Below the pieces are notes generated by a model, which was not told the origin of the DNA, did no database searches, and saw only the letters and a list, made by a program, of their open reading frames with translations. From NCBI GenBank assembly GCA_027061855.1, contig JAMOVT010000081.1:1-33424 (forward strand): 33,424 bases of DNA, written 5' to 3'. Shown piece by piece: positions 17,465 through 25,559 of this stretch. Each line of letters starts with the position of its first letter. Positions within the stretch are counted from its first letter, which is position 1. The stretch comes from Flavobacteriales bacterium (lineage in GTDB: Bacteria; Bacteroidota; Bacteroidia; Flavobacteriales; Flavobacteriaceae). A program made the position numbers and the translations under genes.

Positions 17465-18169
17465 ATAATTAATTACTTCTGCTGCGGCAAATAATCCAAA
17501 CAAAGCAGGCATATAACTAATTGTTCCGTAATGCGATTTTTTGTAGCCGGTATTATCGGTCATCTGCAAGGCCTCCGCCTTTTGGAGTTCGGTAGAAAAT
17601 ACACATTTCACTCCTTTATGAATATGGAACTTTTTTAATCGTTTACGAATGGTTCGTGCCAAAAAATCTTCACGGGTTTTTGAAATATCGGTTACTTTTA
17701 CTTTTGACGGATCCATTTTTCCGCCTGCTCCCATTGCCGAAATAATTTTTACTTTATTTCGTTTTGCTGCCACAATCAAATAGATTTTTGGAGAAACACT
17801 ATCTATTGCATCAATAATATAATCTATATGCCTGTTTTTGATTAAACTGTCAAATTCATCCGGTTCTATAAAACGATTGATGGCGTGGATTTTTAAATTA
17901 GGATTTATATCTTGCAGTCTGTTTTTTATCAAATCGGTTTTATATTCGCCTATGGTGGAATGCAAAGCAGGAAGCTGCCTGTTGATATTGGTCACATCCA
18001 CCCGGTCTCCATCTATTATCGTCATCTCCCCTACTCCTGCTCTGGCAACATATTCGGCTGCCGATGAGCCTACGCCACCTAATCCTACTATCAAAATATG
18101 GGCGGAATGTAATTTTTTTAAACCTTCTTCTTTGAGTAACAAAGCTGTTCTATCCAACCAATTCTCCAT
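17441..18169 (-). CDS. tcdA: tRNA threonylcarbamoyladenosine dehydratase (ThiF/E1-like)
   Basis: The 242-residue protein is an E1-like adenylating enzyme: Rossmann motif GLGGVGSS (29-36), the ATP-contact segment NINRQ (61-65), and DAIDSVSPK as the substrate Asp patch. TcdA (CsdL) uses ATP to cyclise t6A at position 37 of ANN-decoding tRNAs to ct6A. The KSHYGTISYMPALFG ending supports TcdA over MoeB or ThiF, and no zinc CxxC pairs typical of those are present. It follows PorX by 4 bases and is probably translated from the same mRNA. The last residues THKKED and the stop are encoded inside the shared terminator hairpin. Confidence 0.88.
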   Translation of the reverse strand: MENWLDRTALLLKEEGLKKLHSAHILIVGLGGVGSSAAEYVARAGVGEMTIIDGDRVDVTNINRQLPALHSTIGEYKTDLIKNRLQDINPNLKIHAINRFIEPDEFDSLIKNRHIDYIIDAIDSVSPKIYLIVAAKRNKVKIISAMGAGGKMDPSKVKVTDISKTREDFLARTIRKRLKKFHIHKGVKCVFSTELQKAEALQMTDNTGYKKSHYGTISYMPALFGLFAAAEVINYLTHKKED

Positions 18170-18173
18170 AATT

Positions 18174-19718
18174 TTACCTGGGACTTAATTCAACAAAGGG
18201 AATGATCATTTCTTGCAAAGAAATTCCACCGTGTTGATAGGTATTCATAAAATGTTCGACAAAATAATTGTAATTATTCGGGTACACAAAAAAGTAATCT
18301 TCTTTTGCAAAAATAAACGGACTATTGATAGATACGGAAGGAAGTTTTATTTTTTCGGGTTTTTCTACTGCATAGACATCTTTTTTCTCATAAGTAAGAC
18401 TTCTTCCTGTTTTATAACGCAAATTTAAACTGGCTTCCTTGTCACCAATTACCTTTGTGGGACGTTTCACATTAATCGTACCATGATCGGTGGTAATCAT
18501 CAATTTCATTTGATTTTCTGCGGCCAATTTTATAATTTCAAAAAGAGGAGAGTTCTGAAACCAACTCTTTGTCAGTGACCGGTAGGCTTTGTCGTTGGAT
18601 GCCAATTCTTTTATAATATCCATTTCGGTTTTGGCGTGCGAAAGCATATCCACAAAATTATAAACCACCACATTTAAATCGTAATTTTTAAACCGGGAAA
18701 ATTGACTGATGATTTTTTGTCCGAATTGATAATTCAGAATCTTGATATAATTGGTTTTTAAATCCAATCGCAATCGTCTGATTTGGGCTTCGAGAAAATC
18801 TGCTTCATGTAAATTTTTTCCTCCTTCATCAGAGTCATCTTTCCACCATTGCGGATAATGTTTTTTCAATTCCAAAGGCATTAAACCTCCAAAAATACTA
18901 TTCCGGGCATATTGTGTAGCCGTAGGAAGAATGGAATAATATAAAATTTCTTCATCCACACGGTAGTAATCGTTAATCATAGGAGCAATCACACGCCATT
19001 GATCATACCTGAGATTATCAATGACAATCAACAGGGTGCTGCCTTTTATTTTCGGAAAAACTTTCTTTCTTAATAATTGGTGTGACATTAAAGGAGCCTC
19101 TTCTTCCTCTTCAAACCAGTCTTCATAATTTTTTGAGATAAAGCGAAAAAAAGCGCGATTGGCTTCCTGTAACTGGCCTTGTAAAATTTCATACATCTGG
19201 GAATCCTTCAATTGATCCATTTTCAATTCCCAATAGACTAATTTTTGATAAAGATCGGCCCATTCTTCATAGGAAGAAATCATCGAAATATCCATTGAAA
19301 TTTTCTGAAATTCCTGCTGGTAGGAAAGATTGGTTTTTTCGGAAACCAATTCTTTTTTTTGAAGTATTTTTTTTAGAGAAAGCAAAATCTGATTGGGATT
19401 TACCGGTTTGATTATATAATCTGTGATCTGTTGACCGATGGCTTCTTCCATTATATTTTCTTCCTCGCTTTTGGTAATCATTACCACCGGCACCGCCGGA
19501 GAAAGCCTCTTTATGCGTGACAATGTTTCCAGTCCGTCAATTCCCGGCATTTGTTCATCTAAAAAAATAATTTCGAAATGATTGTCTTTTAGAAGATCCA
19601 AAGCCTCAACACCGCTATTGGCCGCAGTCACATCATAGCCTTTTTGCTCTAAGAACAAGATATGCGGTTTCAGCAATTCGATTTCATCATCAACCCAAAG
19701 AATTTTTGTTTTACTCAT
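18174..19718 (-). CDS. porX: PorX-type response regulator with PglZ (alkaline phosphatase-like) domain
   Basis: The 514-residue protein has a receiver domain (residues about 4-120; D10/D11 acidic pocket, phosphate acceptor D54 in FLDEQMPG, K104 in IIKPVN) and a helical linker to about 215, then a PglZ-type alkaline phosphatase-superfamily domain with D234 (VIDNLRYD), T266/T268 (PTATQYA), D357 and H361 (DMLSHAKTE), D411-H412 (TTDHG) and H496. This is the architecture of PorX, the cytoplasmic regulator of T9SS genes that works with the kinase PorY, and in Porphyromonas gingivalis has oligonucleotide phosphodiesterase activity. I start at MSKTKILWVDDE (19718); a longer frame to 19754 adds 12 poorly fitting residues. 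No PorY-like kinase lies in the window. Confidence 0.92.
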   Translation of the reverse strand: MSKTKILWVDDEIELLKPHILFLEQKGYDVTAANSGVEALDLLKDNHFEIIFLDEQMPGIDGLETLSRIKRLSPAVPVVMITKSEEENIMEEAIGQQITDYIIKPVNPNQILLSLKKILQKKELVSEKTNLSYQQEFQKISMDISMISSYEEWADLYQKLVYWELKMDQLKDSQMYEILQGQLQEANRAFFRFISKNYEDWFEEEEEAPLMSHQLLRKKVFPKIKGSTLLIVIDNLRYDQWRVIAPMINDYYRVDEEILYYSILPTATQYARNSIFGGLMPLELKKHYPQWWKDDSDEGGKNLHEADFLEAQIRRLRLDLKTNYIKILNYQFGQKIISQFSRFKNYDLNVVVYNFVDMLSHAKTEMDIIKELASNDKAYRSLTKSWFQNSPLFEIIKLAAENQMKLMITTDHGTINVKRPTKVIGDKEASLNLRYKTGRSLTYEKKDVYAVEKPEKIKLPSVSINSPFIFAKEDYFFVYPNNYNYFVEHFMNTYQHGGISLQEMIIPFVELSPR

Positions 19719-19788
19719 TTGTTTTGTTTTATAACTAAACGATTGAACCGGCATTTTCCGTATATAATTTCCGGTTTTTATGAAAACT

Positions 19789-20319
19789 TTAGCCTTCTTT
19801 TTCTTCCAATAAAGCTTTTATACAATCCGGTTTGAAACAAAAAAAAGGAACACGCTTTTTATATTCCCGGTAAGCCTCACCGAATTTTTTCTCTGCCTCC
19901 GGCTCTTCCCATATTTTAATCAGCAAAAGCATGAGAAACATTTCCAAGGGAGCAATAAAAAATATAAATGTAGGACTTCCTACCAATAAAGCAAAAGCCA
20001 AAGGGAAAAACCATAATCCAAAGTGCATCGGATGACGCATCAATCCGTACACTCCTTCGGTAACAAGCCGGTTGGTTTCCATTCGCGGGAGATTTCCTTG
20101 CCTGCCTCTTCCTGCTAAAAATTTTCCGGTATTGCGCGAAGCTTTTATAATAAGTTTCAACAAGAAATAACCGAGGACAAAAGTGGTGATATGAAAATAC
20201 AGACTGTCAAAAAGATCTTTAAAATAGATTTTATCAAAATAAATTCCCACTACCGCTCCACCGATCAACATCAGCAGCCATAAAAAAATGCGGATATAAT
20301 TTTTTGTATTCATATGCAT
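19789..20319 (-). CDS. ICMT/PEMT-like membrane methyltransferase
   Basis: The 176-residue protein has about four hydrophobic segments. It carries the C-terminal signature of the isoprenylcysteine carboxyl methyltransferase and phospholipid methyltransferase group: VTEGVYGLMRHPMHFGLWF (SAM contact), then EEPEAEKKFGEAYREYKKRV. The methyl acceptor in bacterial members is mostly unknown. It may be a lipid, isoprenoid or membrane protein. ATG 20319 or 20313 can serve as start; an in-frame TTG at 20331 is less likely. The gene lies 70 bases upstream of porX on the same strand with only a weak hairpin (19746-19776) between, so partial cotranscription with porX is possible. Confidence 0.78.
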   Translation of the reverse strand: MHMNTKNYIRIFLWLLMLIGGAVVGIYFDKIYFKDLFDSLYFHITTFVLGYFLLKLIIKASRNTGKFLAGRGRQGNLPRMETNRLVTEGVYGLMRHPMHFGLWFFPLAFALLVGSPTFIFFIAPLEMFLMLLLIKIWEEPEAEKKFGEAYREYKKRVPFFCFKPDCIKALLEEKEG

Positions 20320-20351
20320 AAAGATAAGCAATTTATCAGAAGAAACAGCAT

Positions 20352-20388
20352 AAAAACAAAACCCGGCAGACCAAAGCCGCCGGGTTTT
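20352..20388 (-). terminator. Intrinsic terminator of the glutamate dehydrogenase gene
   Basis: AAAACCCGGC (20358-20367) pairs with GCCGGGTTTT (20379-20388) around an 11-base loop. On the minus strand a TTTTGTTTTT stretch follows (down to 20352). It is placed just after the gdhA stop. Confidence 0.88.
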
Positions 20389-20411
20389 ATAAATATAAAA
20401 AATAGATAAAA

Positions 20412-21767
20412 TTATACTACTCCTTGCGCAAGCATTGCGTCAGCCACTTTCACGAAACCGGCAATATTCGCTCCTTTTTCATAATCCACCCAACCATCGG
20501 GTTGTTTACCGTATTTTACGGTGTTTTCGTGGATGCTTTTCATTATCTGACGAAGTTTTGCATCTACCTCTTCGTCAGTCCAATTGAAACGCATAGAGTT
20601 TTGACTCATTTCCAATCCGGATACCGCTACACCTCCTGCATTTGAGGCTTTACCGGGAGAGTAAAGAATTTTTGCCGCTTTAAAAATTTTGATAGCATCG
20701 GGAGTGGAAGGCATATTGGCTCCTTCTACTACCGCCATTACTCCATTTTTGACAAGTTGAGCGGCATCTTCCTCTTGTAATTCGTTTTGAGTAGCGGCAG
20801 GTATGGCAATATCCACTTTTCTTTCCCAAGGTTTTTTTCCGGGATAGAAAGTGGCTTCGGGATACTGATCGGCATAAGGGGCAACTACATCATTATTGGT
20901 AGCTCTTAACCGCAATAAATAATCGATTTTTCTGCCGGAAATTCCTTCGGGGTCATAGATATAACCGTCGGGGCCGGAAATGGTCACTACCTTTGCACCG
21001 AGTTCCGTTGCTTTTTTAATTACTCCCCAAGCTACATTTCCGAAACCGGAAACCGCTACGGTTTTTCCTTTGATATCTTCGCCTATCGTTTTAAGCATTT
21101 CTTCGGCAAAGTATACCACACCATAACCGGTGGCTTCGGGACGAATTAATGACCCTCCGAAAGCCAAACCTTTTCCGGTCAATACTCCCGAAAATTCATT
21201 TTTTATTTTTTTATATTGTCCGAATAAATAACCTATTTCGCGACCTCCTACTCCTATATCTCCGGCAGGAACATCGGTATTAGGGCCGATATGTCTAAAC
21301 AATTCATTCATAAAGGCTTGAGAGAATCGCATCACTTCGTCATCGGATTTTCCTTTCGGGTTAAAATCAGATCCTCCTTTTCCTCCTCCCATGGGCAAAG
21401 TAGTCAAAGCATTTTTGAAAATTTGTTCAAATCCCAAGAATTTCAAAATACTTTGATTTACCGTAGGGTGAAAACGCAATCCGCCTTTATAAGGACCGAT
21501 AGCCGAGTTAAATTGAATCCTGTATCCTCTATTCACTTGGATTTCTCCTTTATCATCTACCCAAGGCACTCTAAATGAGATGGTTCTCTCGGGCTCAATC
21601 ATTCTTTCCAATAATTTCTTTCCTTGGTATTTGGGATTTTCAGCAATATAAGGGATTACCGCTTCGGCAACCTCTTTGACCGCTTGCAAGAATTCAGGTT
21701 CGTTTGGATTACGCATTTTAGCATATTCCATAAACTGATCGATTTGTTGTTGATATTTATTTTCCAT
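20412..21767 (-). CDS. gdhA: NADP-specific glutamate dehydrogenase
   Basis: The 451-residue protein belongs to the hexameric small-subunit class (about 450 residues) that makes glutamate from 2-oxoglutarate, ammonia and NADPH. Substrate lysines are K94 (GPYKGGLRFH), K118 and catalytic K130 (PMGGGKGGSDF), with D170 in PAGDIGVG. The dinucleotide loop is SGFGNVAWG (240-248) followed by ISGPDGYI, with S264 rather than an acidic residue, which favours NADP. The gene has a consensus promoter and its own terminator. Ammonia released by the deaminase at 13470 would be a substrate, although the genes are not linked. Confidence 0.96.
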   Translation of the reverse strand: MENKYQQQIDQFMEYAKMRNPNEPEFLQAVKEVAEAVIPYIAENPKYQGKKLLERMIEPERTISFRVPWVDDKGEIQVNRGYRIQFNSAIGPYKGGLRFHPTVNQSILKFLGFEQIFKNALTTLPMGGGKGGSDFNPKGKSDDEVMRFSQAFMNELFRHIGPNTDVPAGDIGVGGREIGYLFGQYKKIKNEFSGVLTGKGLAFGGSLIRPEATGYGVVYFAEEMLKTIGEDIKGKTVAVSGFGNVAWGVIKKATELGAKVVTISGPDGYIYDPEGISGRKIDYLLRLRATNNDVVAPYADQYPEATFYPGKKPWERKVDIAIPAATQNELQEEDAAQLVKNGVMAVVEGANMPSTPDAIKIFKAAKILYSPGKASNAGGVAVSGLEMSQNSMRFNWTDEEVDAKLRQIMKSIHENTVKYGKQPDGWVDYEKGANIAGFVKVADAMLAQGVV

Positions 21768-21809
21768 TAGAATTGAATTTTGCTTATATATTTTTGTTTA
21801 AATTTTGCT

Positions 21810-21839
21810 CAAATGTATCATTTTTTATTAAAAAACCAA
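21810..21839 (-). promoter_or_regulatory. Bacteroidota-type promoter of gdhA
   Basis: On the minus strand TTG (21839-21837) and TACATTTG (21817-21810) are 19 bases apart, a good -33/-7 match. The box ends 42 bases before ATG 21767. The remainder of 21768-21937 shows nothing else. Confidence 0.65.
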
Positions 21840-21937
21840 GTGCAAAAGACATTTAAATTGCTAATATTTCAATAAACTTCATCATAAAAAATTACAAAAC
21901 TGACAATTGTCATAATTATGCTTAGGAAGGTAATTAT

Positions 21938-23170
21938 TTATTTTTTTAACAACCATTTTTCGGGGTTCAATTTGGTTAAATTTTTATAAATCATAAATTT
22001 TATTTCCGTTTTTCCGGTTGTTGGATCAGTAGCTACTTCTCCTATATTTTGTTTTGTTTTTACTCTGTCTCCGGGTTTCACATATACCTTTTTCAGATTT
22101 TTATAAATGGTGATATAATCTCCGTGTTTGATATAAACGGCCGTATTTCCTCCGGGAATTATTTGGATTTGCAATACTTGTCCTTCAAAAACCGCTCGTA
22201 CTTTGGCTCCTTTGGTCGTGGCTAAATTTATTCCTGAATTTTGCACGACCACATTTTTGAATACTTCATGTTTTTGAACTCCAAATCGTCGTGTAATATA
22301 GGCTTTGGTGACCGGCCAAGGCAAAATTCCCCGGTTGGCGGAGAATTTATCGGCCAATTTTTTTCCTTCCGGTGTCAAGAAAAATTTGGTTTTTGAGGTA
22401 CTTGTCCTTTTTCCAGAGGAAGATTTAGCCCTTTTGTTGGAGCGTGCAATGGCTTTCTTTATCTCGGCTTCAATTAACCTGTCTATTTTTTTCTTTTCCT
22501 TTTCTTTCTTTTTTATTTCGGCTAAATAATGAGATCTCTTTTTCTTGATTTTTTCGATAAGTGCCAATTGGGCTTTTTGTTCTTTCAGGATTTTATTTTG
22601 TTCTTTTTTGTATCCGGCATACAACTTTCTTTTGGCAGCCCTGTCTTTTTGTAAAGAAGCTTTCAGCTCTTTGAGTTCTTTTTGTTTGACCAGAATTTCT
22701 TCTCCTTGCTTTTTTCTGTAAGTAGAAAACTGTTTTAAATATTGCATGCGCTTGAAAGCCTGATAAAAATTATCCGATGAAAAAAGAAAATACAATTTAC
22801 CGTTTCTCGACCTGCTTTTATAAGCTTGGCGGATCATATGCGCATAGTCTTGTTTGAGTTTTTTCAAGTCTTTTTCAAGAGATTCGATTTCTTTTTCCGT
22901 TTTGTTGATTTGACGACTGATTCCATTGATTTCCCGCCGCATATTGTCGGCCAATTTTTTTCTAATACGTATTTTTTCTTGAATTTGCTCGGCTTTTTCC
23001 AAGGCAGACATTTTTGTTTTGTCCATCTCGGAAATACGTTGATTTATCTCTTCGATTTGCTTTTGCAAAGCCATACGTTTGGCTTCCAGTCTTTGCCTGT
23101 TGGATTGTGCAGATGCCGCAAGAGGAAGCATCAAAAGAAGAAGTAAACTGAAAATTAATTTATTGTTCAT
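21938..23170 (-). CDS. EnvC-like coiled-coil protein with degenerate M23 (LytM) domain
   Basis: The 410-residue protein has a signal peptide (LIFSLLLLLMLPLAASAQS) and a long, highly charged coiled coil (about residues 24-230) with few Pro. The C-terminal LytM fold covers roughly 280-410 (LPWPVTKAYITRRFG to the end). The zinc ligands of M23 peptidases are missing: the HxxxD site reads NSGINLA and the HxH site reads KHGDYITIY. The domain is therefore probably inactive and acts like EnvC, which activates periplasmic amidases at the division septum. ATG 23170 is chosen because the signal peptide starts there. It follows rnhB after 62 bases, with no clear terminator between them. Confidence 0.88.
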   Translation of the reverse strand: MNNKLIFSLLLLLMLPLAASAQSNRQRLEAKRMALQKQIEEINQRISEMDKTKMSALEKAEQIQEKIRIRKKLADNMRREINGISRQINKTEKEIESLEKDLKKLKQDYAHMIRQAYKSRSRNGKLYFLFSSDNFYQAFKRMQYLKQFSTYRKKQGEEILVKQKELKELKASLQKDRAAKRKLYAGYKKEQNKILKEQKAQLALIEKIKKKRSHYLAEIKKKEKEKKKIDRLIEAEIKKAIARSNKRAKSSSGKRTSTSKTKFFLTPEGKKLADKFSANRGILPWPVTKAYITRRFGVQKHEVFKNVVVQNSGINLATTKGAKVRAVFEGQVLQIQIIPGGNTAVYIKHGDYITIYKNLKKVYVKPGDRVKTKQNIGEVATDPTTGKTEIKFMIYKNLTKLNPEKWLLKK

Positions 23171-23232
23171 AAAAACATTCTGCAATCAGGCATTTATTTA
23201 AAATACGAATATATTAAATCTTTTCCAAAAAA

Positions 23233-23835
23233 TCAGAAATTCATCTTGGTTTGCACAGGTGGAATTAAATTGTATGATTTTCTATGATAACGGCAAATTC
23301 CGTATTTTCTTATGGCTTCACGATGGGCAAGCGTGGGATATCCTTTATTATTGATCCAATCATAATAGGGAAATTTTTGATGAATCTTCATCATAAATTC
23401 ATCCCGATAGGTTTTAGCTAAAATAGAAGCAGCCGCAATACTTATATATTTGGCATCCCCGCCGATTATTGTTTCAAAGGGTATATTTTTGTAGGGATTA
23501 AAGCGATTGCCGTCAACCAATATCAATTCCGGTGTCAGCCTTAAATTATCCAAGGCTTTATGCATCGCCAAAAAAGAGGCATTCAAAATATTTATTTTGT
23601 CTATGGTATGCTGGTGAACAAATGCCACTCCCCATGCCAAAGCATCTCGCTGAATTACCCTGCGTAATTCCAAGCGTTTTTCTGCCGTTAGCTGTTTACT
23701 GTCGTTAATGCGTTTGTTTCTATATTTTTTATCAAAAATTACTGCTGCCGCTACAACCGGCCCTGACAAACTTCCTCTTCCCGCTTCGTCACAACCGGCC
23801 TCAAAACGATGTTCCCTGCTAAAAAATATTTTCAT
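23233..23835 (-). CDS. rnhB: Ribonuclease HII
   Basis: The 200-residue protein removes ribonucleotides from RNA-DNA hybrids and single misincorporated ribonucleotides from DNA. The four acidic catalytic residues are D16 and E17 in AGCDEAGRGSLSGPV, D108 in LILVDGN, and D145 in KTYRDEFM. The usual length is about 200 residues, with no N-terminal TBP-like domain (as in RNase HIII). The start ATG overlaps the end of the upstream 100-residue membrane protein gene by four bases (ATGA type), so translation is probably coupled. The gene is followed after 62 bases by the EnvC-like gene. Confidence 0.95.
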   Translation of the reverse strand: MKIFFSREHRFEAGCDEAGRGSLSGPVVAAAVIFDKKYRNKRINDSKQLTAEKRLELRRVIQRDALAWGVAFVHQHTIDKINILNASFLAMHKALDNLRLTPELILVDGNRFNPYKNIPFETIIGGDAKYISIAAASILAKTYRDEFMMKIHQKFPYYDWINNKGYPTLAHREAIRKYGICRYHRKSYNLIPPVQTKMNF

Positions 23836-24134
23836 TTGGATTTTTTCTTTTTCTTTTTATTGGATTTTTTTACTCCGGTTTTTGATTTTATTTTCGTATA
23901 ACGTCGCTCACGATTCCACCATAAAAAAGGTCCTAAAACAACTACTCCTATTAAAATAGCTGTTGCGGCTACCAGAAAGTCCGAGGTGGAGAAATGAAAG
24001 TCCCATGCAAAAAGCTTGGCAAAGAAAATTACAAATAAGGCATAGGTGATTCCGGTCACAATTGAAAAACGATAAAAGCCCGCCGAACGCTTTCTCTCCC
24101 AATATTCTATAAATTGTTTTTCTTTTTCTGTCAT
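23832..24134 (-). CDS. Small membrane protein with Lys-rich tail
   Basis: The 100-residue protein has a charged N-terminus (TEKEKQFIEYWERKR), two predicted helices (ITYALFVIFFAKLFAW and FLVAATAILIGVVVLGPFLWW), and a basic C-terminal tail with long Lys runs (NKKKKKKSK). Both ends should face the cytoplasm, where the tail could bind nucleic acid or acidic lipid. The family is not one I can name, although similar two-helix proteins next to rnhB occur in flavobacteria as far as I recall. The overlap with rnhB suggests a linked role or just compact packing. It has its own promoter, which is divergent from that of tilS. Confidence 0.7.
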   Translation of the reverse strand: MTEKEKQFIEYWERKRSAGFYRFSIVTGITYALFVIFFAKLFAWDFHFSTSDFLVAATAILIGVVVLGPFLWWNRERRYTKIKSKTGVKKSNKKKKKKSK

Positions 24135-24149
24135 TCAATAAATTTTTCA

Positions 24150-24157
24150 CAAAGTTA
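24150..24157 (-). promoter_or_regulatory. -7 box of the small membrane protein/rnhB genes
   Basis: TAACTTTG on the minus strand ends 15 bases before ATG 24134. A -33 box is not clear. Confidence 0.5.
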
Positions 24158-24224
24158 ATAAAAATCGACACCTGTCTCTCTTTGAATTAACTTTTCATAA
24201 ACAATTAAATTAGTGGATATTATG

Positions 24225-24232
24225 TAACTTTG
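24225..24232 (+). promoter_or_regulatory. -7 box of tilS
   Basis: TAACTTTG ends 19 bases before the GTG at 24252. It is the same eight bases as the divergent box at 24150-24157, so the two genes have mirrored -7 boxes. Confidence 0.5.
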
Positions 24233-24251
24233 CCAGCAAAACCTAAAACAG

Positions 24252-25559
24252 GTGCAGGAAAAATTTATAAAACATATCAAACAAGTCCCCGATTATGCTC
24301 AAAAGAAATACCTGTTGGCTGTTTCCGGTGGAATCGACAGTGTGGTTTTGGCACATCTCCTTCATCAAAACAAGTTGAATTTTGAAATGGCCCATTGCAA
24401 TTTTGCTTTACGCGGAGATGAAAGTAATCAAGATGAAGAGTTTGTAAAAAAATTAGCCAAACAACTCGATGTTCCTTTGCATATTAAAAAATGCCCGGTA
24501 AATACAAAAGAAAATACGCAACTCGCTGCTCGAAATCAAAGATATGAATGGTTTAATAAACTTAAACATACCCGTCATTTCGATTATATACTTACGGCAC
24601 ATCATCTCAATGATGCCATAGAAACTTTTTTTATAAATCTTTTACGGGGAACAGGCATACAGGGTCTTCTGGGAATTCCGGAAAATGAAACCTATTTAAG
24701 ACCGCTTTTGGATATTTCACGTGAAGAAATTCATAAATATGCCAAAGAAAAACAATTGCAATGGCGGGAAGACAGCAGTAATGCTTCTGTTAAATATCTC
24801 CGTAATAAAATCAGACATAATCTTATTCCCGAAATCAAAAAAATAAGCCCCGAATTTGAATTGATTATGCAGCGAACTTTCAAGCATTTACAAGAAACAA
24901 ATGGTATCGTGCTCGATTGGTTTGAGGGGCATAAAAAGGAAATTATTAAAGAAAAAAACGAAGAACAAATACTGGATATAGAAAAATGGAAAAATCTTAA
25001 AAACAAGAACCGGTTTCTGTTTCAATGGCTGAAAAACTATGGATTTTCCGACTGGGAAAGCATTTATCAATTGCCTTTTGCCCAAAGCGGGAAATATCAT
25101 CAATCAGGGAATCACCTATTACTAAAACACAATAACCAATTAATTCTCAGTCAAAAGCCGGCTAGCCTAAAAAATGACTCCTATATTTTCAATTCGATTC
25201 CCGAACAAATCCAAGAACCTTTTGCAGCCAAATTTGAGATCCTCCATGAGAATCAAATCTCTTTGGATGAAATTAAAAAAGCTGGAAAAAATATTTTATT
25301 TATAGATTTTGACAAACTGAATTTCCCATTAATCATAAGAAAAAAACGGGATGGAGATTATTTTTATCCATTGGGAATGAAAGGCAAAAAAAAATTAAGC
25401 GATTTTTATAAAGATGAAAAAATTTCTATGACCGAAAAAGAAAAAATTTGGTTATTTTGCGACAATAAAAATATAGTTTGGGTTTCGGGTAAAAGGCCGG
25501 ACGATCGTTATAAGATAAATGCAAAAACGAAAAAAATTTTAAAAATTACATTGTTATGA
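24252..25559 (+). CDS. tilS: tRNA(Ile)-lysidine synthase
   Basis: The 435-residue protein adds lysine to C34 of the CAU anticodon of tRNA-Ile with ATP, so that it reads AUA codons. The PP-loop ATP motif SGGIDS is at 25-30. Other conserved patches are AHCNFALRGDES and TAHHLNDAIETFFINLLRGTG (tRNA and lysine contacts). The C-terminal domain (about 350-435) has LSDFYKDEKIS and VWVSGKRPDDR. Initiation is at GTG: the next in-frame Met comes after the PP-loop. It ends with an ATGA overlap with the DsbD-like gene, so the two are translationally coupled. Confidence 0.95.
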   Translation: MQEKFIKHIKQVPDYAQKKYLLAVSGGIDSVVLAHLLHQNKLNFEMAHCNFALRGDESNQDEEFVKKLAKQLDVPLHIKKCPVNTKENTQLAARNQRYEWFNKLKHTRHFDYILTAHHLNDAIETFFINLLRGTGIQGLLGIPENETYLRPLLDISREEIHKYAKEKQLQWREDSSNASVKYLRNKIRHNLIPEIKKISPEFELIMQRTFKHLQETNGIVLDWFEGHKKEIIKEKNEEQILDIEKWKNLKNKNRFLFQWLKNYGFSDWESIYQLPFAQSGKYHQSGNHLLLKHNNQLILSQKPASLKNDSYIFNSIPEQIQEPFAAKFEILHENQISLDEIKKAGKNILFIDFDKLNFPLIIRKKRDGDYFYPLGMKGKKKLSDFYKDEKISMTEKEKIWLFCDNKNIVWVSGKRPDDRYKINAKTKKILKITLL

